From: JAGNKE01 sp965230245 | GTDB lineage: Bacteria > Pseudomonadota > Alphaproteobacteria > Micavibrionales > Micavibrionaceae | NCBI GenBank assembly: GCA_965230245.1 | Contig: OZ246000.1 | Coordinates: 1,736,001 to 1,800,000 of the forward strand | Reading direction: 5' to 3' | Length of the DNA stretch: 64,000 nucleotides | Shown here: piece after piece, positions 8,096 through 17,491 of the stretch | Layout of the letters: every line of letters begins with the position of its first letter | How positions within the stretch are numbered: position 1 is the stretch's first letter | Translations under genes and position numbers: made by a program | Notes under the pieces: model-generated | What the model saw: only the letters and a program-made list of their open reading frames with translations | What the model was told of the DNA's origin: nothing | Databases searched by the model: none

Positions 8096-9511
8096 TTAAG
8101 AGAGGTCTAGACCTTCCATCTCTCGGACGCGTCCGTCTCTGTGCAAATGTGCTTGCCGCTCGCGGACAACGGCCTCGCTGTGTGCGCCGAGCTGATGGCC
8201 GCCCTCATAACCCAGCTTGTCCCACATATGCTCGATAAGGCCGACATTCAGCGGCCTGTGTGTAACCTCGCTCTCGAAATATGTGTCTTCATTCGCAAAA
8301 TCAACGACGTTCCCCTCGGGGGAGAGACCCAAATCGCCCTCAAAATGTTTCATGATCGCATCATCAATAAAATCGGGATCATCGCTAAGGCGTGATTTCT
8401 CAAAATTCAAAACCGATACATGCGAATGCGCATATTGCTGCATACGGGTTAAACCGTCTTCCTCGTAAACAATGCCGTCCGGCTCAATCCGCTCGATGCG
8501 CCCATGCAAAAGGGCTTCTTTAACCAGAGCTTCTGCATCGTCGGCAGAAATTCCGCCGATACCCGCTTCCTTTCGTGCCAGAATATTATCCAAAAGCCGT
8601 ACACCGGTTTTCGATCTCATAAGATGGTTCTCACAGATAATCGTACCGATATCATCGGCCTGCGCCCAACGCTCGGCCAATTCTTCCTTGGTAATGTCAC
8701 CGGAGACAAATTCCTCATATTGCCCGCTGGCGATAAACAAATGCATTGCAGCACTGTACTGAACGACATGCGCCTGTAACTCATTCAAATGAAAAAGTTC
8801 GCGGCTATTCTCGGGCTCATAAGCAATTTCCGCAAGCATGCCCTCGCGATCCTGAATATAGTGAGTACCTTCATGCAAGAGCCGCGTTGCAAGAGCCGCA
8901 GCCGTGACATTGCGATCATCTGCGGGATCATAGGTTGAGCGGATAAAACTCCTCTCCGAAAGGTACATCGCATTCGCACCGCTGCCTGTATTCTGAGCGG
9001 CAGGAGAAATATTAATAACGAGGTGTCCCTGACGAAGGGCAGTAAGTACCATATTGCTTTCCGGCGTATTCAGATGTTTGAGAGCATCAACGGCATCGCG
9101 CAGAACATCGGCATTCGGGCCAAGGTCTTCGCCGCTCTCCAGATCACCTAGTGTAAAGCGGGTAGGCTTCCCGTCTTCATCTGAAAAATATTTGCGCATC
9201 AAGCTGCGGCGTGTTTGGGATTGCTCGGGTGTCGCGACACCGACCTGCTCCGCCATATTCACCAGCGTGGCATAGGCCATATCCGCTTTCTCTGTAAGAT
9301 CAATGTCTCCGTTATGGATTATAACGACATCTTCACCATCACTATATGTATTCGGCCGAAGATGTCTTTGGCGCATAAGAAGAACGGAAGGATTTTCAAG
9401 ATCATCCAATAATTGCGCTGAATCAGGATAGTTATCACGCATGACAGACTTGACGGCCAATCCTGGCGCGACATGCGATAACACACTGAATCTTTTCCTT
9501 AATCTGGACAT
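8096..9511 (-). CDS. Uncharacterised protein with HExxH zinc-protease-like motif
   Basis: A 471-residue soluble protein I do not recognise. Residues 208-222 read ATRLLHEGTHYIQDR, an HExxH motif (213-217) on a predicted helix, and Glu244 in NELQAHVVQY lies about 30 residues later on a second helix, the usual place for a third zinc ligand. This is the architecture of a gluzincin-type metallopeptidase such as the DUF6782-like putative peptidases. The N-terminus (MSRLRKRF) is basic but is not a signal peptide. The C-terminal half is rich in acidic and histidine residues. It stands first in the minus-strand run with the M48 protease and AIM24 genes, and no clear ribosome site precedes its ATG. Function unknown; protease activity is inference. 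Confidence 0.75.
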   Translation of the reverse strand: MSRLRKRFSVLSHVAPGLAVKSVMRDNYPDSAQLLDDLENPSVLLMRQRHLRPNTYSDGEDVVIIHNGDIDLTEKADMAYATLVNMAEQVGVATPEQSQTRRSLMRKYFSDEDGKPTRFTLGDLESGEDLGPNADVLRDAVDALKHLNTPESNMVLTALRQGHLVINISPAAQNTGSGANAMYLSERSFIRSTYDPADDRNVTAAALATRLLHEGTHYIQDREGMLAEIAYEPENSRELFHLNELQAHVVQYSAAMHLFIASGQYEEFVSGDITKEELAERWAQADDIGTIICENHLMRSKTGVRLLDNILARKEAGIGGISADDAEALVKEALLHGRIERIEPDGIVYEEDGLTRMQQYAHSHVSVLNFEKSRLSDDPDFIDDAIMKHFEGDLGLSPEGNVVDFANEDTYFESEVTHRPLNVGLIEHMWDKLGYEGGHQLGAHSEAVVRERQAHLHRDGRVREMEGLDLS

Positions 9512-9652
9512 GAGCCGCTAAAATTTCACCCTGCAATTATTTTTCTTATTATGCCATATATAACATGGCAGCAGCCAATAAACATAACATTTTAAAGACA
9601 TTCGTGAGGGGGAGATCCAATCCGAAAGACTTGTGCATTGCAAAAAATTAAT

Positions 9653-9681
9653 TTGACTAAACGGTCAAGTTTAGTTATTCA
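9653..9681 (+). promoter_or_regulatory. Palindromic TetR-type operator and probable promoter
   Basis: Two inverted repeats overlap here: TTGAC at 9653 with GTCAA at 9664, and ACTAAAC at 9656 with GTTTAGT at 9669. TTGACT can also serve as a -35 box, with a poor -10 (TATTCA) at 9676. The site lies 22 bases before the TetR gene start, so self-repression by that regulator is the simplest reading. Confidence 0.65.
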
Positions 9682-9702
9682 ACGCTACACGAGGAAACAG
9701 CT

Positions 9703-10329
9703 ATGATTGAATCTAAACCTACGACAAAAGATAAGTTATTGGAAACGGCAACGGAACTGATCTGGCGCAATAGCTACAATTCCGTCAGCGTGGACGAGAT
9801 TTGCAAAAAGGCAGGCGTCCTCAAAGGCAGCTTTTACCATTACTTTCCGTCGAAGGCACATTTGGCATTTTCTACAATGGACAAATGTATGCAGGAAACA
9901 ACATGCAACTACGACAATATTTTTTCTCCTGAAAGACCCGCGCTAGAACGATTTGAGTTAATGGTAGACCATATAGTCGAACAGCAAAAACAAAAACGTG
10001 ATGAACTCGGTCGGGTTTGCGGTTGCCCGTTTGCAACGCTTGGTTCGGAAATCGCCGCACAGGATGAAGAACTTGGGAATAAGATTGCTGATATTTTAGC
10101 AAAAAAATTGACCTATTATGAAATCGCGTTAAATGACCTCGCAGAGGACGGAACGATAGACGATGAAACAAACACGAAATTAAAGGCCGAAGAAATTTTT
10201 GCTTTTGTTCTCGGTCAAATGACATTGGCGCGGATCAAAAACGATCTGACCTTTCTTGAAAGAAATCTGAAATGGGCGCTTCTGGATCTGATAGGCGTAC
10301 GTCCGAACATGCTAAAGAAAACGGCGTAA
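9703..10329 (+). CDS. TetR/AcrR family transcriptional repressor
   Basis: A 208-residue protein with an N-terminal TetR helix-turn-helix at about residues 8-55; the signature VSVDEICKKAGVLKGSFYHYFPSKAHLA is clear. The C-terminal half is a helical ligand-binding domain with a CGCPFATLGSE motif resembling the TetR_C domains of regulators that respond to electrophiles or drugs. Its start is preceded by a GAGGA ribosome site. It lies 35 bases before the RND efflux operon on the same strand, and a perfect inverted repeat sits in its own promoter, so it probably represses itself and the pump. The inducing ligand cannot be read from sequence. Confidence 0.93.
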   Translation: MIESKPTTKDKLLETATELIWRNSYNSVSVDEICKKAGVLKGSFYHYFPSKAHLAFSTMDKCMQETTCNYDNIFSPERPALERFELMVDHIVEQQKQKRDELGRVCGCPFATLGSEIAAQDEELGNKIADILAKKLTYYEIALNDLAEDGTIDDETNTKLKAEEIFAFVLGQMTLARIKNDLTFLERNLKWALLDLIGVRPNMLKKTA

Positions 10330-10364
10330 TGTCGTCTTAATATTAAAAACGAAAGAAAGAATGA

Positions 10365-11537
10365 ATGAAAAAATTTGTTTTTGCACTCATCTTAATCGGA
10401 GCCATAGGCACAGCGGGATATATTTTCTATCCTTGGCAGTCCGTCGATGCATCAGAAGGACAGGAAGGCCAGACAGGCCCGATGCCGGTTGAAACCGTAA
10501 CAATCAAACCGCAGCCGATCCAACTCTGGAAAAGCTTCTCCGGCAATATTGTAGCCGTCGATCAGGCGGAAATTCGCCCCCAAGTCAGCGGTAGAATAAC
10601 AGAAATTAAATTCGAAGACGGCCAATATGTTGAAAAAGGTGATGTGTTGATCATCATCGACCCTCGCCCCTACGAGGCCACCGTCAATCAGGCCAAAGCT
10701 GCACTGCAAGCGGCCGAAAATGAAGCGGCGCTCGCTAAGAAAGAATTCGAGCGCGCCAAGAATTTGATCAAAACCCAAGCGATATCGCAAAGTCTGATGG
10801 ACGAACGTTCTAACGATTATGATGACGCGCAGGCATTGGTACAGGGCGCAAAGGCAGCCCTGCAATTGGCCGAAGTCAATCTGGATTACGCCTATGTCAA
10901 AGCTCCGATCTCCGGCAAGGTCAGCCGTGCGGAAATCACAGAAGGCAACCTTGTCCAGAGCGGGGCGGGCGCTCCACTTTTGACCACAGTCGTTGCAAAC
11001 GAAAAAGTTTACGCCGACTTTGAAGTGGATGAGAAAACATACATCCAGTCCATCCGAAATCTCGGCGATAAAAAACTGAGCGATATTCCCGTGCGTATTA
11101 ATTTGCTTGAAGGTGAAGTCCAATACAAAGGCACGATCCACAGCGTTGATAACCGCATTGACGCGGCAACAGGCACGATCCGCGTCCGTTCGATCTTCGA
11201 GAATAAGGATGAGCTGCTTTTGCCCGGCATGACGGTCACTGTATCCGTCGGAAGCGCGGCGGATGAAGAGCAGATTATCGTCACGGAACGCGCCATCGGT
11301 ACTGATCAGGATCGTAAGTTTGTATACGTGATTGAAAACGGCATGGCCACATACCGTCAGGTTAAAATCGGAGAAAGCACAAACGGAAGCCGTATCGTGC
11401 TCTCTGGACTGAAAGACGGCGATAAAGTCATCAGTGAGGGAATTGTTCGCCTGCGTCCGAATACGCCCGTTATGCCTAAATCGGAAATGCAATCGGCTCC
11501 GAAAGCAGAACACTCGGCTGAAGCAGAAAACCACTAA
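10365..11537 (+). CDS. RND efflux periplasmic adaptor subunit (AcrA/MexE type)
   Basis: A 390-residue membrane-fusion protein. Residues 1-24 form a signal anchor. Then come a lipoyl half-motif (GRITEIKFEDGQYVEKGDVLIIIDPRPYEA), a coiled-coil hairpin at about 105-170, the returning lipoyl half (AYVKAPISGKVSRAEITEGNLVQSG), a beta-barrel and a membrane-proximal domain ending near residue 370. It links the inner-membrane pump to the outer-membrane channel. It lacks a lipobox cysteine, unlike AcrA. Spacing to the pump gene is 20 bases. Confidence 0.95.
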   Translation: MKKFVFALILIGAIGTAGYIFYPWQSVDASEGQEGQTGPMPVETVTIKPQPIQLWKSFSGNIVAVDQAEIRPQVSGRITEIKFEDGQYVEKGDVLIIIDPRPYEATVNQAKAALQAAENEAALAKKEFERAKNLIKTQAISQSLMDERSNDYDDAQALVQGAKAALQLAEVNLDYAYVKAPISGKVSRAEITEGNLVQSGAGAPLLTTVVANEKVYADFEVDEKTYIQSIRNLGDKKLSDIPVRINLLEGEVQYKGTIHSVDNRIDAATGTIRVRSIFENKDELLLPGMTVTVSVGSAADEEQIIVTERAIGTDQDRKFVYVIENGMATYRQVKIGESTNGSRIVLSGLKDGDKVISEGIVRLRPNTPVMPKSEMQSAPKAEHSAEAENH

Positions 11538-11557
11538 AAGAAAGATTTAAGTCCCAT

Positions 11558-14500
11558 ATGTTAGTGTCCAGCCAGTACATCGACCGCCCGATCTTCGCGG
11601 GAGTCGTTTCCTTTGTGATTTTCCTGCTTGGAGCCATCGCGGTTTTCCAACTGCCGATCTCCGAATATCCTGAAGTCTCGCCGCCCTCCGTTCAGGTTAC
11701 CGCCAACTTCCCGGGCGCGAACCCTGCAACAATTTCGGAAACGGTTGCAACCCCGCTTGAAGAACAAATTAGCGGTGTCGAAAACCTGCTTTATATGAAC
11801 TCACTTGCAACACCGGACGGACGCTTGTCCCTGACGGTGACGTTTGCCATTGGAACGGATGTCGACCTTGCTCAACAACTGGTACAAAATCGTGTCTCAC
11901 AGGCACTTCCGCGTCTGCCCGAAGTCACGAGACAACTCGGCGTCACAGTGGTGAAAAGCTCGCCCGACCTGACGATGGTCGTACACCTGATTTCCCCATC
12001 CGAACGGTACGACATGCTGTATCTGAGGAACTACGGAACACTTAGGATCAAAGACGAACTGGCAAAAATACCCGGAGTGGGGCAGGTGCGACTTTTTGGT
12101 TCCGGTGATTACGCAATGCGGATATGGCTCAACCCGGACCGCATCGCAGAGCGCGGCATGACCGCAGGAGAAGTCGTCGCCGCCATACGCAACCAAAATA
12201 TCGAAATCGCAGCCGGTGTTATCGGCGGCCCACCTTATGATGACGGAACGCAACTGCAACTACCCGTAAATGCGCAAGGCCGTTTGAACTCTCCCGAAGA
12301 GTTCGAAGACATCGTCATTAAGCGCGATAATGGCGTCATCACTAGACTGGGAGATGTAGCGCGCGCGGAACTGGACGCACAAAGTTACTCCTTGCGTTCC
12401 ATGCTGAACAACAAACCCGCCGTCGCAATTCCGATCTTCGCTGCGCCTGATGCAAACGCGCTGGAACTCTCCGCAAATGTCCGCGCCAAAATGAAAGAAT
12501 TGAAGGAAAGCTTCCCTGAAGGTTTAGACTACGACATCATTTATGACCCGACTGTCTTCGTCAGCCATTCCATTGACGCGGTGATTCATACGCTGCTGGA
12601 AGCGGTTGTGCTGGTTGTTCTCGTGGTCATCGTCTTCCTGCAAACTTGGCGTGCCTCCATCATCCCGCTATTGGCTGTGCCTGTTTCCATCGTCGGAACG
12701 TTTGCGGTGATGTTGATACTCGGTTTCTCGATTAACGTGCTGTCCTTATTCGGCCTGATCCTCGCGGTTGGTATCGTGGTCGACGATGCGATTGTGGTGG
12801 TCGAAAACGTCGAGCGTAATATCAGAGAAGGTAAGAAGCCTCGCGAAGCCTGTTATCAGGCAATGAAAGAAGTAACTGGCCCGATTATTGCGACAACATT
12901 GGTGGTCGCGGGCGTCTTTATCCCGATCGCCTTCATCAGCGGTTTAACAGGGATGTTCTACCGCCAGTTTGCTTTAACGATTGTCATTGCGACAGTCATT
13001 TCCATGATTAACTCTCTAACGCTCAGCCCGGCAATGTCCGCACTCTTGCTGAAAGGTCATGAAGAACCGAAAGACGGATTAACGCGCGGTATCGAAAAAA
13101 TATTCGGGCGGTTCTTTAACCTGTTTAACCGGACATTCGATTACTGCCAGAACGGTTACGCTAAAAGTGTTGGCTTTCTTGGCCGTCATACATTTCCCGT
13201 GTTCATCATCTTCCTGCTTCTGGTCGGTGCCACATACTTCAGTTTCCGTCTGGTACCGAACGGGTTCGTCCCCGCGCAGGATAAGCAATACCTTATCGGT
13301 TTTGCACAGCTTCCCGCGGGTGCGACGCTTGAGCGTACCGAAGAAGTCATGCGTATGATGGGCAACATCGCCATGAAGGAAGAGGGCGTAGCTGATGCCG
13401 TTCAGTTCCCGGGGCTTTCGATCAACGGTTTTGTAAACTCCTCAAGCGCAGGCATTGTTTTCCTGCCTCTTGACGACTTCGAGGAACGCACATCGCATGA
13501 ACTCAGCGCACAAGCCATCTCGCAAAGATTGCAGCAAAAATTCTCCACGAACATTGATGAAGCCTTCATCGCCATCTTCCCCCCGCCGCCCGTGCGCGGC
13601 CTCGGAACGACAGGCGGGTTTAAATTACAACTTCAAGACCGCGCCGACCTCGGATATCAGGCTCTTGATGACGCGCTGCAGGAAGTATTGGCAAAAACTT
13701 ATGCCGATCCCGTTCTATCCCGCGTGTACTCCAACTACAACGTGAACGTGCCGCAACTCTTTGCCGATCTGGACAGGACAAAGGCGCAGCAACTCGGCAT
13801 TCCGGTAGACGAGGTATTTCGCACCATGCAAATTTATCTTGGTTCGATCTACGTTAACGACTTTAACCAGTTCGGCCGTACCTATCAGGTCATTGCACAG
13901 GCCGACAAGGAGTTCAGATCCAGACCACAAGACATTTTAAGGCTCCAGACCCGTAACACGAGCGGACAAATGGTTCCTCTCGGCACGGTTCTTGATGTGA
14001 AGGAAAGCTATGGCCCCGAAGTCGCCAGCCGTTATAACTCCTTCCGATCCGCCGACCTAAACGGCGATGCTGCGCCGGGCTATTCCTCCGGACAGGCGCA
14101 AGAAGCGATAACAAAAATTCTTGATGAAACCTTGCCGCGAGGTATTAACTTTGAATGGACGGAACTAACCTACCAGCAGATACTGGCAGGCAACACGGCA
14201 ATATTTATTTTTCCGCTTTGTATTTTTTTCGTATTCCTTGTTTTGGCTGCGCAATATGAAAGTCTGACTTTACCGATCGCAGTAATCATGATTGTGCCGA
14301 TGAGTATCCTGTCCGCGATCCTAGGCGTCTACATCAGCGGTGGTGATAACAACATCTTCACACAGATAAGCCTATTCGTCCTTGCGGGACTTGCTTGTAA
14401 AAATGCGATTCTGATTGTTGAATTTGCACGCGAACTCGAACATCAAGGTAAATCAGTCATTGATGCGGCCGTAGAAGCATGTCGCTTGCGATTGCGCCCG

Positions 14501-14761
14501 ATCCTGATGACATCCTTCGCCTTCATCATGGGCGTATTACCTCTGGTTACGAGCCACGGCGCAGGCGCTGAAATGCGTCAGGCCATTGGTATTGCGGTTT
14601 TCTCCGGTATGCTCGGGGTGACATTCTTCGGTCTGATCTTTACACCTGTCTTTTACGTCATGCTCAGAAAGCTGGAGATTATGATGACTGGAAAAGAAGC
14701 CGTTAAAAAGCCGAGCGGCGAAGACCCGACGACAGCAGCCGCAGAAATACCAGCAGAATAA
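11558..14761 (+). CDS. RND multidrug efflux permease (HAE1 family, AcrB/MexF type)
   Basis: A 1067-residue inner-membrane proton-driven pump of standard length with twelve expected membrane helices and two large periplasmic loops. The proton-relay pair in helix 4 is present at Asp409 and Asp410 in GIVVDDAIVVVENVERN, equivalent to AcrB Asp407/Asp408, and the helix-10 lysine is in GLACKNAILIVEFARE. The N-terminus FIDRPIFAGVVSF-type motif reads YIDRPIFAGVVSFVIFL. It forms a tripartite pump with the adaptor upstream and the NodT-type channel downstream. Sequence style (ISEYPEVSPPSVQV, PEVTRQLGVTVVKSSPD) is of the MexF/AcrB hydrophobic-drug class. Confidence 0.97.
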   Translation: MLVSSQYIDRPIFAGVVSFVIFLLGAIAVFQLPISEYPEVSPPSVQVTANFPGANPATISETVATPLEEQISGVENLLYMNSLATPDGRLSLTVTFAIGTDVDLAQQLVQNRVSQALPRLPEVTRQLGVTVVKSSPDLTMVVHLISPSERYDMLYLRNYGTLRIKDELAKIPGVGQVRLFGSGDYAMRIWLNPDRIAERGMTAGEVVAAIRNQNIEIAAGVIGGPPYDDGTQLQLPVNAQGRLNSPEEFEDIVIKRDNGVITRLGDVARAELDAQSYSLRSMLNNKPAVAIPIFAAPDANALELSANVRAKMKELKESFPEGLDYDIIYDPTVFVSHSIDAVIHTLLEAVVLVVLVVIVFLQTWRASIIPLLAVPVSIVGTFAVMLILGFSINVLSLFGLILAVGIVVDDAIVVVENVERNIREGKKPREACYQAMKEVTGPIIATTLVVAGVFIPIAFISGLTGMFYRQFALTIVIATVISMINSLTLSPAMSALLLKGHEEPKDGLTRGIEKIFGRFFNLFNRTFDYCQNGYAKSVGFLGRHTFPVFIIFLLLVGATYFSFRLVPNGFVPAQDKQYLIGFAQLPAGATLERTEEVMRMMGNIAMKEEGVADAVQFPGLSINGFVNSSSAGIVFLPLDDFEERTSHELSAQAISQRLQQKFSTNIDEAFIAIFPPPPVRGLGTTGGFKLQLQDRADLGYQALDDALQEVLAKTYADPVLSRVYSNYNVNVPQLFADLDRTKAQQLGIPVDEVFRTMQIYLGSIYVNDFNQFGRTYQVIAQADKEFRSRPQDILRLQTRNTSGQMVPLGTVLDVKESYGPEVASRYNSFRSADLNGDAAPGYSSGQAQEAITKILDETLPRGINFEWTELTYQQILAGNTAIFIFPLCIFFVFLVLAAQYESLTLPIAVIMIVPMSILSAILGVYISGGDNNIFTQISLFVLAGLACKNAILIVEFARELEHQGKSVIDAAVEACRLRLRPILMTSFAFIMGVLPLVTSHGAGAEMRQAIGIAVFSGMLGVTFFGLIFTPVFYVMLRKLEIMMTGKEAVKKPSGEDPTTAAAEIPAE

Positions 14762-14804
14762 AAACGCCAAGAAAGCGCAAAGTAAAGAGTAAGAAAGACC
14801 GATT

Positions 14805-16172
14805 ATGAGAACTGTAAAAACTTTCGTCCTTTTACCCGCATGTCTGTTACTTGGCGGGTGTTTCACGGGCGACCTCAATCTCTTCGAGCCCGAAAAGCCG
14901 CAAGAATGGACAGCAGCACAAAGCGAAACACTCGAAACTGTCAACACCAAGGCTTTGAAAGAATGGTGGAAGACTTTCGATGACCCTGTTCTAAATACAA
15001 TTGTCGAAACGGCACTGGAACAAAGTCCGGACAGACTGATCGCTGAAGCGCGCGTATTGGAAGCGCGCGGGCTTCGCAGGTCTGCAAAATCATCCCTGTT
15101 CCCGCAAATCGGCGCATCTGCAACTGCAGGGCGTCAGGATTCAGGCACGGGCGACAACTCTGTCGATAACTTTTATGACGCAGGATTCGATGCATCCTTC
15201 GAACTGGATATCTTTGGCAAGAACCGCAAGAACTACAGCGCATCCAAATCACAACTCGAAGCCGCAGAAGCGCAGTACCATGACGCAAGCCTGACGCTTA
15301 TCGCCGAGGTCGTGCGCTCTTACATCGACTTTCGCGCCGCGCAAAACCAGTACCGCATAGCAGACAAAAACCTGAGATCACAAGAAAAAACACTCAAACT
15401 GGTACAGGATCTCAACCGTCTCGGCTCCGCGCCGAAACTTGATGTTGAGCGCTCTGCCAACCTCGTGAACACAACCCGTGCCTCATTGCCCGAATTCAAA
15501 CGTCAGGGCATAAACGCAAAACTTCGCCTGAGCGTTCTGACCGCAGTCTTACCGAAGGAGCTATCCGCAACACTTGAGCCGGACGCCCCGATCCCCGGCG
15601 CAAATGTCAATCCTGTCCTGATGTCTCCTGCCGATGTCCTCAGGCTTCGCCCTGATATCCGCGCGGCATCCGAAAACCTGAAAGCCAGCACGGCGTTGTC
15701 TGAATCAGCCACCGCCGAGTTTTTCCCCAATGTTATCCTCAGTGGCTTCTATGGGGTCAGTGACGGCGCATTTATTAGCAACGCAACCATCTGGGATGTT
15801 GCCATCGGCGCGGCGGTATCCCTGTTGGACTTTGGCCGTATCGAAGGCCAGATCGACGCAGCCCGTGCCCGTGAAATGCAGGCCTTCCAGACCTACCGCA
15901 GAACAATCCTGAGTGCGGTTGCGGAAGTAGAAACGGCGCTGAATGATTACGCCCATATCAATGAACAATCCGTTGCCCTGAATGACGCCTTCAACAATGC
16001 CGAAGAATCTTTGAGACTTTCTCAAGTCCTATACAAGGAAGGGGAGATTTCATTCCTCGACGTACTGGACGCGCAGCGAAACGCAAACAGCGCAGAATCC
16101 GCGCTCGTCACATCCCGCGCCGCGCAGGCCGAAAGCCTCACGCGTCTGTTCAAATCACTTGGTGTATACTGA
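14805..16172 (+). CDS. RND outer-membrane factor, NodT/OprM family lipoprotein
   Basis: A 455-residue TolC-like channel. A lipoprotein signal ends in LLGGC with the lipidated cysteine at residue 19. Two OEP repeats follow; the first contains WWKTFDDPVLNTIVETALEQ and a FDASFELDIFGKNR motif, the second LRLRPDIRAASENL-type RPDI motif and AAVSLLDFGRIEGQIDAA. It forms the trimeric outer-membrane exit duct of the upstream pump. Third gene of the operon, 43 bases after the pump stop. No terminator is evident before the convergent ada gene. Confidence 0.95.
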   Translation: MRTVKTFVLLPACLLLGGCFTGDLNLFEPEKPQEWTAAQSETLETVNTKALKEWWKTFDDPVLNTIVETALEQSPDRLIAEARVLEARGLRRSAKSSLFPQIGASATAGRQDSGTGDNSVDNFYDAGFDASFELDIFGKNRKNYSASKSQLEAAEAQYHDASLTLIAEVVRSYIDFRAAQNQYRIADKNLRSQEKTLKLVQDLNRLGSAPKLDVERSANLVNTTRASLPEFKRQGINAKLRLSVLTAVLPKELSATLEPDAPIPGANVNPVLMSPADVLRLRPDIRAASENLKASTALSESATAEFFPNVILSGFYGVSDGAFISNATIWDVAIGAAVSLLDFGRIEGQIDAARAREMQAFQTYRRTILSAVAEVETALNDYAHINEQSVALNDAFNNAEESLRLSQVLYKEGEISFLDVLDAQRNANSAESALVTSRAAQAESLTRLFKSLGVY

Positions 16173-16208
16173 TAGGCCTGTACTAAGAAAAGAACACGAA
16201 CAAAAAAC

Positions 16209-17270
16209 TTATTCGGCGGCATGGTTCTGCTCATGTGCGAGCAACCATTCTTTACGCGCAAGACCGCCCGCATATCCCGTTAAACTTCCGTCTGCACCGA
16301 TCACACGGTGACACGGAATAACAATAGCGATCTGGTTCATGCCGTTCGCCCGCGCCACAGCACGCACGGCCTTAGAATTACCGAGGATGTCCGCTTGCTC
16401 GCCGTAGGAGCGCGTCTTCCCGTAAGGAATATCCTGCAGCACTTGCCAGACAGATTTCTGAAAATCCGTGCCGCTTAGGGTCAGGGGTGTTTCGAAAGCC
16501 TGAAGTGTCCCATCAAAATACGCGCGCAATTCCGTTTCAATGGAATCAATAACATCCGTTCGCCCCGGAACAATCGCAGCCTTAAGACGCTTGCGCAGCC
16601 GTTCGACCTCGCGCTCCAATCCGCGGCGATCCGTAAATTCCAGCAAATAAAGCCCGTCATCATCTGCCATCGCGACCATCGGACCGAGCGGTGTATCAAT
16701 CCACTCTGCCTTTAAGACCATCAGATCGCCTTTCAAATGGCTTTGACTTGGCGGCGCACCGAGAATTTTCGAAAATGCATCCCTGAACCCGCTGGCGGAC
16801 TCGTATCCCGTTTCAAGTTGAGCATCGATCACGTGATGTCCTTTCCTGATATGTTGAAGCGCAAGCCCCATCCGTCGTGCCCGCGCATAGGCCACAAACG
16901 TCATCCCGTAACGCTTTTTGAATTGCCGCCTTACGGTTGAACTGTCAACCCCAAGCGCTCTGAAATCCGCATCCTTCCATCGTTTCTCGGGCGCGCTTTC
17001 AACCGCTTCGACCAATGTTCTGATGAGATCGCTTTCCCCGTTCGGTATTGATAACGGGTGACAGCGCTTACACGGCCGATACCCCGCAAGTAAAGCGTCC
17101 TGCGCCGTGGAAAAAAATTCGCAATTCTCGGGCTTGGGTTTTCGCGCGGTGCAGGTCGGACGGCAAAAAATCCCCGTGGTCTTGATGCCTGCAAAAAACA
17201 CACCCTCATAGCCGGAGTTTTTCTCCAGTAAAGCGGTATAAAATTCTGAGTGTTTGTTTGGCGCCAACAT
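16209..17270 (-). CDS. ada: Bifunctional Ada: alkylation-damage activator and O6-methylguanine-DNA methyltransferase
   Basis: A 353-residue full-length Ada. The N-terminal zinc domain has Cys36, Cys40, Cys67 and Cys70 (FCRPTC and RPCKRC), matching the phosphotriester-repair site of E. coli Ada; Cys36 would take the methyl group. A middle AraC-type helix-turn-helix follows at about 85-180. The C-terminal methyltransferase domain holds IPCHRVIG with the acceptor cysteine at 320. Methylation of the N-terminal cysteine normally turns Ada into an activator of its own gene. I see no clear Ada box upstream. No alkB gene lies beside it. Confidence 0.96.
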   Translation of the reverse strand: MLAPNKHSEFYTALLEKNSGYEGVFFAGIKTTGIFCRPTCTARKPKPENCEFFSTAQDALLAGYRPCKRCHPLSIPNGESDLIRTLVEAVESAPEKRWKDADFRALGVDSSTVRRQFKKRYGMTFVAYARARRMGLALQHIRKGHHVIDAQLETGYESASGFRDAFSKILGAPPSQSHLKGDLMVLKAEWIDTPLGPMVAMADDDGLYLLEFTDRRGLEREVERLRKRLKAAIVPGRTDVIDSIETELRAYFDGTLQAFETPLTLSGTDFQKSVWQVLQDIPYGKTRSYGEQADILGNSKAVRAVARANGMNQIAIVIPCHRVIGADGSLTGYAGGLARKEWLLAHEQNHAAE

Positions 17271-17337
17271 AAATCATCATCTTTTAGGGTCTAATACATC
17301 TAACACAGACACAAATAGATCGCCGCCGAAAAACGGG

Positions 17338-17355
17338 CATCTATTTTTATAGATG
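17338..17355. repeat. Short inverted repeat upstream of ada
   Basis: CATCTAT and the near-complement ATAGATG flank a short T-rich centre, about 70 bases upstream of the ada start and 150 before the acidic lipoprotein gene. It could be an operator or a small hairpin. No function is assigned. The rest of the 17271-17491 gap holds only the EcfG-like promoter. Confidence 0.35.
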
Positions 17356-17429
17356 TGAAATCAAAGGGTTATGATTGCCACAACCGCGTCCTCATTAAAT
17401 CTCAGCCTAAAACTTGAAAGAATAGATCT

Positions 17430-17455
17430 GGAACTAAAGTCCCGCGTGACGTGTT
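17430..17455 (+). promoter_or_regulatory. EcfG-type promoter candidate for acidic lipoprotein/yqaE
   Basis: GGAAC at 17430 and TGTTTG at 17452 with a 17-base spacer. Alphaproteobacterial general-stress promoters read GGAAC-N16/17-CGTT; the -10 differs at its first base. The start codon is 36 bases downstream. Confidence 0.55.
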
Positions 17456-17491
17456 TGTAACAATGAAAATAACAACAAACAGAGGTAAATA

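Noticed and set aside
10452..11534. A 360-residue minus-strand open frame
   Set aside because: Mirror of the RND adaptor gene; rich in Phe, Asp and Cys with no domain.
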